From NCBI GenBank assembly GCA_019686175.1, contig JADGHJ010000008.1:1-34160 (forward strand): a DNA stretch of 34,160 bases, in the 5' to 3' direction. Below the pieces are notes generated by a model. The model searched no databases. It worked only from the letters and a program-made list of their open reading frames with translations, and was not told the DNA's origin. This document shows positions 29,049 to 34,160 of the stretch, piece after piece. Both the position numbers and the translations under genes were made by a program. Source of the DNA: Chloroflexota bacterium. Lineage in GTDB: Bacteria > Chloroflexota > UBA6077 > JAJPHF01. How positions within the stretch are numbered: position 1 is the stretch's first letter; each line of letters starts with the position of its first letter.

Positions 29049-29185
29049 CCCGGCAGGGCCGGGCCTCGATGTGCGCGCCCCGAGGCGGACGCGCCTATGC
29101 AGTTGCCGGGCGCGGCCCCGCGAATTGCACGGGGCCGCCGGACCCGGCACGCCTGCCGTGGCACCCGGCCACCAAGCTGGCCGGG
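29049..29185 (-). promoter_or_regulatory. Cluster of four stable RNA hairpins in the 164-nt gap between the nucleotidyltransferase-NusG fusion and the hddA-like gene
   Basis: Perfect or near-perfect inverted repeats read directly: 29164-29171/29178-29185 (CCCGGCCA/TGGCCGGG); 29105-29110/29143-29148 (GCCGGG/CCCGGC) enclosing 29112-29120/29130-29138 (GCGGCCCCG/CGGGGCCGC); 29063-29068/29081-29086 (GCCTCG/CGAGGC); 29049-29054/29058-29063 (CCCGGC/GCCGGG). Confidence 0.6.
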
Positions 29186-29200
29186 CGCCGTGGCGAGGGG

Positions 29201-30436
29201 TCAGATCGCGTAGCGGAGCGCGTTCATCTCCAGCGTGACGGGCACGAGCCGGCTGAGCAATTGGACGAATACGCGGGCTCGCACGCCGCCGGAGCACTCC
29301 GCGTCGAAAATCGCGTCCAATTCACGGAACGGGCCGCGAGCGATGCGGACCTTCTGGCCGCGGACGAAGGGGACGCGCGCACGCTCCTCGCACCGGTCGC
29401 GAATGTCCTCGACCAAGGCGTCGGGCACCGGCTGTGGGCCGGCGTCGCTACCCAAGAGGTACACCACGTTCGGCGCCGAGCGTGCGCGCAGCAGCGCGTC
29501 GTCGCGGTTGTCGGACCGCACGAACAGATAGCCGGGAAACAGGACCTCGCGCTCCTCGCCGCCCCGCCGCCGGCGCCGCCACTCGGGCAGGTAGGCGCGC
29601 AGACCGCGGCTCTCGATCGCCATCGCGGCCAATCGCTCGGCGCGCGGCCGTGTGCGTGCCACGAACCAACGGTAGGCCAGCGGGCCGGCGGCAGGGTTGC
29701 AGCGCCCGGCGCGCAGGTCGTCGTCGGCCTGCGCGTAGCGCTCGAGCGAGCCGACGTCCAGCACGTAGCTGTCGGTCCGGTAACCGTAGAGGGCCGCCCC
29801 GCGCTGCAGCAGCGCCGGAAACACCTCGTGCCCGAAGTCGCACGGCCGCCCCGGTGGGATCGCGTCCAGTACCGTGGGCTCCAGCACATACACGCCCGCG
29901 TTGGCCAGCCGTCCGAGGCCGGCGTCCGGCGCGGGCTTCTCCACGAACCGCGTGATGCGGTCGTCCGCGGCCAGCTCGACGATGCCGCAGCGGCTGGGCT
30001 CGTCCACCTCGTACAGCGCCACCGTGGCGCAGGCGTCGAGCGCGCGGTGGCGCTCCAGCAGGGCCGTCAGGTTCAGATCCGTCAGCACGTCCCCGTACAG
30101 CACCAGGAACGTATCGTCGAAAAACCACGCCAGCTCGCGAACGGCGCCCGCGGTGCCGAGCAGGGTGGGCTCGTAAGAGTAGGTGAGCCGCACGCCGAAC
30201 GCGGCACCATCGCCGAAGTACCGCGTGATCACGTCGGGACAGTGGTGCAGGTTGATGGCGATGTCCCGGATGCCGTGCTCCCGCAGCAGGACCAGTTGGT
30301 GTGCGAGAATCGGCCGGTCCGCAGCCGGCAGCATCGGCTTCGGGCAGGTGTCGGTCAGTGGCCGCAGGCGCGTCCCCGCGCCAGCGGCGAGGATCAACGC
30401 ACGCGGCGCGTCGCTGGGGCTGCGACGAGTGGCCAT
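29201..30436 (-). CDS. Fusion protein: N-terminal sugar-1-phosphate nucleotidyltransferase (HddC/GDP-heptose pyrophosphorylase-like) plus C-terminal NusG/RfaH-like transcription elongation/antitermination (NGN-KOW) domain
   Basis: N-term 'RALILAAGAGTRLRPLTDTCPKPMLPAADRPILAHQLVLLREHGIRDIAINLHH'...'FLVLYGDVLTDLNL'...'ITRFVEKPAP'...'YVLDVGSLERYAQADDDL'; C-term 'YRWFVARTRPRAERLAAMAIESRGLRAYLPEWRRRRRGGEEREVLFPGYLFVRSDNRDDALLRARSAPNVVYLLG...PVPDALVEDIRDRCEE...FVRGQKVRIARGPFRELDAIFDAECSGGVRARVFVQLLSRLVPVTLE'. Single open frame; ATG 30436. Confidence 0.88.
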   Translation of the reverse strand: MATRRSPSDAPRALILAAGAGTRLRPLTDTCPKPMLPAADRPILAHQLVLLREHGIRDIAINLHHCPDVITRYFGDGAAFGVRLTYSYEPTLLGTAGAVRELAWFFDDTFLVLYGDVLTDLNLTALLERHRALDACATVALYEVDEPSRCGIVELAADDRITRFVEKPAPDAGLGRLANAGVYVLEPTVLDAIPPGRPCDFGHEVFPALLQRGAALYGYRTDSYVLDVGSLERYAQADDDLRAGRCNPAAGPLAYRWFVARTRPRAERLAAMAIESRGLRAYLPEWRRRRRGGEEREVLFPGYLFVRSDNRDDALLRARSAPNVVYLLGSDAGPQPVPDALVEDIRDRCEERARVPFVRGQKVRIARGPFRELDAIFDAECSGGVRARVFVQLLSRLVPVTLEMNALRYAI

Positions 30437-30449
30437 AGGGAGCGACCTC

Positions 30450-31049
30450 CTAGCCGGCGACTGGGGCCCTGGCGGGCTCGCGCTGGAGCGCCTGCCGGAG
30501 GGCTCGCGTGAGCGCGTGCCCGATCGCCATGTGGGTGTCCTCGACGAGCCCGTAATTGTCGAACGGCACGTGGATCGCGATCTCGACCAGCGAGAGCGCG
30601 CGACCGCCATCGAACCCGAGCAGGCCGATGGTCCGGGCGCCGATCGCCTGGGCCGCTTGCAAGCCCGCGACGATGTTGGGCGAGTTGCCGCTCGAGCTGA
30701 TGGCGATCACTACGTCGCCCGGCTCGACCAGCGCGTGGATCTGCCGCGCGAAGATCTGGTCGTAGGCGGTATCGTTCGCCCAGGCGGTGAGCGAGGGAGT
30801 GTTGTCGGTGAGCGCGAACGCCCGCAGGGGCTCGTAGCCCGCGACCTGGGCCGTCTTGACCAGGTTGCAGACGAACTGACTGGCGATCGCCGCGCTGCCG
30901 CCGTTGCCCATGACGTAGACGCGACGGCCGGTGGCGCGCGCCTCCAGCAGGGCGTCGAGCGCCGCTTCCAGGGGCTCCGGCGGCACCGAGCGCAGCACGG
31001 CGCCCAGCTCGCCGAGGTAGTCGACCGCGGTGGCCGCAGATCCGTTCAT
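30450..31049 (-). CDS. gmhA: SIS-domain phosphoheptose isomerase-like protein
   Basis: 'RRVYVMGNGGSAAIASQFVCNLVKTAQV', 'WANDTAYDQIFARQIHALVEPGDVVIAISSSGNSPNIVAGLQAAQAIGARTIGLLGFDGG', 'LVEDTHMAIGHAL'. Confidence 0.85.
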   Translation of the reverse strand: MNGSAATAVDYLGELGAVLRSVPPEPLEAALDALLEARATGRRVYVMGNGGSAAIASQFVCNLVKTAQVAGYEPLRAFALTDNTPSLTAWANDTAYDQIFARQIHALVEPGDVVIAISSSGNSPNIVAGLQAAQAIGARTIGLLGFDGGRALSLVEIAIHVPFDNYGLVEDTHMAIGHALTRALRQALQREPARAPVAG

Positions 31050-31118
31050 CGGCTCCTCCTGGACTGGCGTGGGCCGGCGCCGGGGCGCCTGCGCGCGCCA
31101 ACGGTACGTGGTCGAGTC

Positions 31119-31267
31119 CTCCCGCCGTGCGCGGTGCCTCGCGGTCCCACGAGGAGCAGCCGATGCGACGACTGCACGGCGAGGGCGGACTGCGAGCGCT
31201 CCTCCTGCGGCGGACCCGCCGGTGGCAGCCGGGGTGGGTCCGCGAAGTATTCCGGCGCGATGTCTCC
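31119..31267 (-). ncRNA. Leader element copy B, candidate structured cis-regulatory RNA upstream of the gmhA-like gene
   Basis: Shares ordered blocks with 33788-33938 on the minus strand: GGAGAC; hairpin with CUGCCA loop (31210-31243); identical GGAGGAGCGCTCGCA (31191-31205); CCTCGTGGGACC..AGGCAC (31134-31154); CGCGCACGGCGGGAG (31119-31133). Confidence 0.55.
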
Positions 31268-31306
31268 TTTCGACCCTTTGCGGCGGTCGGGTCGTCCTCG
31301 GCCCGC

Positions 31307-33778
31307 CTACGGCCGTGGCAGCAGCACCGGCTCGATCGCCGGGCCTCCGGTTGCCGCCGTGGCGGATCCGCCGCCCGAGCCGCCGACCACGGCCCCCAAC
31401 GGACCTGATGCCCGGTCGCGACGCGAGGTCAGGGGGCGCGTGCCATCGGCAGCTTGCTGGCTGTCGCGCACCGGCAGGTTGATGGTGGCCGTCATGCCCA
31501 GGCGCACTGTCGGCGGGATCCGATTCAGATCCACCCGGACAGGGAACACCACCCGATCACCCTGCCGCACGGCGGCCGCACTGACATCCACGATCGTGCC
31601 GAGCACCGGGTCGCTGGACATCCCTGGGAACTCGATCTGCACCACTTGCTCCGGCGCCAGGCGCGTCACTTCCCACTCCGAGACGTTCGCCAGCACCGAC
31701 ACGCGACCGGGATCGTCCAGGCGCACCACGGGCGCGCGTGCCTCCACAGGCTGATTGGGTGCCACCTCGATCGTGGTCACGGTCCCATCGAACGGCGCGG
31801 TGAGGGTGACCACGGGCTGCGCGGCGGCGCGGGCGGCGACCGCCTCGGCCTGGAGCAGCGCGGCGCGCCGCTCCTCGTTCTGGATCACCTGCGCTGAGTA
31901 GGCGGCGCTCTCCATCTCTCGCAGCCGCGCCTCGGCGGCGCGCAGCGCGTCCCGCGCCGCAGCCACCTGGAGGTCCGGGACGCCCTGGCGCGAGGCGTTG
32001 CCCGCTTCGACGCGCTGTTCGCTGGCGCGCGCCTGCTGCAAGCGCAGGGTTGCCTCGGCGAGCTTGCGCTCGGCGACACGCACGGCAAAAGCGGTGGCGC
32101 TGGCCGAGGCCTGCGCGGCCTCGCTATCACGGCGGGCGGCCAGCTCCGCCTGCGCCTGGGCTGCTGCCAGGTCGTCCTGGGCCTGGTTGAGCGCGAGCTC
32201 GGCCAGGCGCATCTCGGCGTCGGTCGGTCCGGCGGGCGCGGCCTCTAGCTGCTGCAGCCGGAGCTGTGCATCCTCCACGCGGCGCTCTGCTGCCCGCACC
32301 GTGACAGCTGCAGTGGGGAACCCGTTGCGCGCCTCCTCCTCCGCCTGGCGCGAGGCCGCCTGCGCGGTGGCCTGGGCGCGCACCAGGTTCTCCTGGGCGG
32401 CCTCGAGATCCATCTGCGCGATCTGGCGCTCCGCGTTGCGCGCCGCCAGGGCCGCGGGGTCGGCCTCGACGGGTTGGTTGAGCCGCTCCAGGCGCTGCGA
32501 CGCCTCCAACAGGTTGCGCTCCGCGCTCCGCACGCTGGCGATCGCGTCCGCGACCCCCACCGGCGAGGCCGGCGCCGGCGTGGCCGTGGGGGCGGCGCCG
32601 GGAGTACCTACGGCCCGCTGCTCCCCCAGCGCGCCATCGATGCGGATCACGCCGTTGGCACTCGGGCGCGTCTGTTGCTCGGCCTGGCGCTGTCGGAGGT
32701 TCGCCTGGGCCTGCGCGAGCTGGGCCTGCGCCTCGGCCACCTCGGCCCGGGCTAGTTGCCGGTCGCCATCGCGCGCGTTGGTCGTGCGCTGCTCGGCCGC
32801 GCGGGCCGCGTCCAGCCGGAGGGCAGCGACCGCGACTTGGCGCTCCGCCGCCCGCACGGCCGCGGCCGCGGCATCGGGCGCCTGCGCCGTCTCGTCGGCC
32901 GTGCGCTGGGCCACCTGGCGGGCGCGGGCCAGCTCCTCCTGGGCCTGCGCCAGCTCGTTCTGGGCGCGCTGGATCTCGATGGCCCGGCCGGCGGCGGCGC
33001 GCTCGCGCTCCGCCTGGAGCTGCTGGATCCGCAGCTGGGCCTCCTCGACCCGACGCTGAGCTGTCCGCAGCGAGGTGGCAGATGAGGAGGACTCTTGCTC
33101 CTGCGCGCGCCGCGCCGCGGCCTGAGCGTTGGCCAGCTCGTCGGTGGCTTGGTCCACGGCCAGCTTGGCGAGCTGCACCTCGATGCTGGGCCCCCCGTCG
33201 GGGCGCGCCGCATCGCGCGCCAGCTCCGCCTCGAGCAGAGCCGCGCGGGCCCGGGTGACCGCCGCCCGCGCCTCCTCCACGGAAGCGGCGCTCGTGCCGC
33301 GGCGCAGCTCGTCGACCCGCGCGAGCTGGCTCTGGTAGGCCAGCTCGGCCACCGTGGCCTGGGTCTGGGCCGCGCGCAGCGTGGCCTCGTCGAGGGTCAG
33401 GTCCACTAGCGGCTCGCCAGCTTTCACCTCCTGGCCGGTGCGCACGTACACGGTCCGCACCGTCCCACCTGTGCGGAACGATAGCTGCGCGGTGCGCGCG
33501 GGCACGACCTGGCCGGTGAAGGAGAGGAAATCCTGCCGGGGCTCCGTCTGGGCCGACCCGGCGGGTGGCGGCGTGCTGTCCGCCGAAGCGTTCGGGCCGG
33601 CCCCGGTCGTCGGCAGCGGGGTGCGCGCGAGGCTACCGAGCTGGCCGCCGCGCTCGTCGGGGGCCGGCGGCAGAAGTTGACACGCCGCGACGCCGAGTCC
33701 CAGCGCTACCGAGGCACACCATACCCAGACCCGGATCCGACAACGCCTGGCCGTAGGAGCGCCTCGTAAGGATGCCAT
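31307..33778 (-). CDS. HlyD-family membrane-fusion/adaptor lipoprotein with greatly extended coiled-coil
   Basis: Lipobox 'ALGLGVAACQLLPP'; 'FTGQVVPARTAQLSFRTGGTVRTVYVRTGQEVKAGEPLVDL' lipoyl-like half; ~550 aa Ala/Gln/Arg-rich heptad region; 'VVTLTAPFDGTVTTIEVAPNQPVEARAPVVRLDDPGRVSVLANVSEWEV' and 'VFPVRVDLNRIPPTVRLGMTATINLPV' beta-barrel. ATG 33778 with GAGGAG RBS. Confidence 0.88.
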   Translation of the reverse strand: MASLRGAPTARRCRIRVWVWCASVALGLGVAACQLLPPAPDERGGQLGSLARTPLPTTGAGPNASADSTPPPAGSAQTEPRQDFLSFTGQVVPARTAQLSFRTGGTVRTVYVRTGQEVKAGEPLVDLTLDEATLRAAQTQATVAELAYQSQLARVDELRRGTSAASVEEARAAVTRARAALLEAELARDAARPDGGPSIEVQLAKLAVDQATDELANAQAAARRAQEQESSSSATSLRTAQRRVEEAQLRIQQLQAERERAAAGRAIEIQRAQNELAQAQEELARARQVAQRTADETAQAPDAAAAAVRAAERQVAVAALRLDAARAAEQRTTNARDGDRQLARAEVAEAQAQLAQAQANLRQRQAEQQTRPSANGVIRIDGALGEQRAVGTPGAAPTATPAPASPVGVADAIASVRSAERNLLEASQRLERLNQPVEADPAALAARNAERQIAQMDLEAAQENLVRAQATAQAASRQAEEEARNGFPTAAVTVRAAERRVEDAQLRLQQLEAAPAGPTDAEMRLAELALNQAQDDLAAAQAQAELAARRDSEAAQASASATAFAVRVAERKLAEATLRLQQARASEQRVEAGNASRQGVPDLQVAAARDALRAAEARLREMESAAYSAQVIQNEERRAALLQAEAVAARAAAQPVVTLTAPFDGTVTTIEVAPNQPVEARAPVVRLDDPGRVSVLANVSEWEVTRLAPEQVVQIEFPGMSSDPVLGTIVDVSAAAVRQGDRVVFPVRVDLNRIPPTVRLGMTATINLPVRDSQQAADGTRPLTSRRDRASGPLGAVVGGSGGGSATAATGGPAIEPVLLPRP

Positions 33779-33787
33779 GGCTCCTCA

Positions 33788-33938
33788 CTCCCGCTGTGCG
33801 CGTTGCAGCCAGTCAGTCGGGCGTGCCTGGTGGTTCCCGCGAGGCGCAGGGCACACGGTAGGGGCGTGCGAGCGCTCCTCCGCGGCGCCAGCCCAGTGGC
33901 AGCTGGACTGGTCGCGCCTGGCCGCCGGGAAGGTCTCC
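33788..33938 (-). ncRNA. Leader element copy A, candidate structured cis-regulatory RNA in the 5' leader of the HlyD-like gene
   Basis: Same block order and near-identical length as copy B: GGAGAC; long hairpin 33884-33918 with CUGCCA loop; GGAGGAGCGCTCGCA (33867-33881); CCTCGCGGGAACC..AGGCAC (33823-33844); CGCGCACAGCGGGAG (33788-33802). Confidence 0.55.
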
Positions 33939-33984
33939 CCAGGCAGCGTCATCGCTGTCTGCGCGCACAGCGTAAGCGGGGAGT

Positions 33985-34090
33985 GTTTAGAACGCGTTAA
34001 GATCAGGGGATGAATACGTAAAGAAGTTATGAAGAGTTTGCAGACGCAAGCGGACGGTGGACGTACATCTCTACGTGCGGATGCAAGCGA
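33985..34090 (-). promoter_or_regulatory. Probable promoter/regulatory region of the polysaccharide operon
   Basis: AT-rich island in an otherwise GC-rich window, lying between the response-regulator stop (34098) and the leader element; contains imperfect direct repeats TGCGGATGCAAGCG (34076-34089) and TGCAGACGCAAGCG (34039-34052). No confident -35/-10 assigned. Confidence 0.35.
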
Positions 34091-34097
34091 GTCGAGA

Positions 34098-34160
34098 CTA
34101 CTCCGCGCGGAAGCGATACCCGATGCGGGGCTCAGTGAGGATGTAGATGGGGTGGGCGGG
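34098..34160 (-). CDS. Response regulator, OmpR/KdpE-type winged-helix C-terminus (partial, runs off window edge)
   Basis: Minus-strand translation of 34160->34098: PAHPIYILTEPRIGYRFRAE-stop, the typical end of the Trans_reg_C domain ('YILTEPGVGYRF'). Confidence 0.75.
   Translation of the reverse strand, partial: PAHPIYILTEPRIGYRFRAE

Noticed and set aside
28014-30511. Long plus-strand ORFs (399 aa at 28014-29213, 480 aa at 29069-30511)
   Set aside because: Antisense to well-supported hddA-like and nucleotidyltransferase-NusG genes; compositions are R/A/G/Q-rich with no recognisable domains, as expected from stop-poor high-GC DNA.
31998-33059. 353-aa Ser/Ala/Arg-rich plus-strand ORF
   Set aside because: Antisense of the repetitive coiled-coil of the HlyD-like gene; low-complexity artefact.
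33788-33938. Cobalamin or c-di-GMP riboswitch in the HlyD leader (GCCACTG, GGAGACC resemblance)
   Set aside because: The order of the motifs is opposite to that of a B12 riboswitch and the GEMM core is absent.
33784-33950. 53-codon minus-strand ORF in leader A (MTLPGETFPAARRDQSSCHW...WLQRAQRE) ending just before the HlyD RBS
   Set aside because: A leader peptide was considered, but the frame is not conserved in leader B (the CTGCCAC and GGAGGAGCGC blocks fall in different relative frames), and no convincing RBS was found. Structured RNA is the better explanation.
1-34160. tRNA/rRNA genes, CRISPR arrays, transposases, phage genes, toxin-antitoxin or defence systems
   Set aside because: None recognised on either strand; repeats found are restricted to the leader elements, hairpins and the HlyD coiled-coil.

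Overview
The window is GC-rich (locally down to about 40-50% GC). All credible genes lie on the minus strand, giving a tightly packed surface-polysaccharide or glycan locus of about 33 kb with many 4-16 bp gene overlaps. Reading 5'->3' along the minus strand (right to left) it contains: the C-terminal tail of an OmpR/KdpE-type response regulator (window edge); an unusually long HlyD-type lipoprotein adaptor; gmhA-like isomerase; a sugar-1-P nucleotidyltransferase (hddC-like) fused in frame to a NusG/RfaH-like (NGN-KOW) transcription elongation factor; hddA-like GHMP kinase; a polyprenyl glycosylphosphotransferase lacking the usual catalytic Asp-Glu dyad; a small XRE regulator; Wzm/Wzt ABC exporter; eleven glycosyltransferases (six GT4-like, four GT2-like, one GT39/ArnT-like); three methyltransferases; an O-antigen ligase/polymerase-like membrane protein; rfbF-like cytidylyltransferase; a 2OG-Fe(II) oxygenase-like protein; an RmlA-like nucleotidyltransferase; an rfbC-like epimerase; an APH-like kinase; a COG4091/SAF-like oxidoreductase; and a polysaccharide deacetylase. 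The most interesting signals are: (i) the nucleotidyltransferase-NusG/RfaH fusion near the head of the operon; (ii) two copies of a ~150-nt non-coding leader element (31119-31267 and 33788-33938) sharing ordered blocks, including an identical 15-mer and a hairpin with an identical CUGCCA loop; and (iii) a run of four strong hairpins (29049-29185) directly downstream of the fusion gene. Together these suggest an operon-encoded processive-antitermination system coupled to sugar-nucleotide synthesis. That link is inference. The taxon is not determinable from the window (Chloroflexota-like gene style is a guess).
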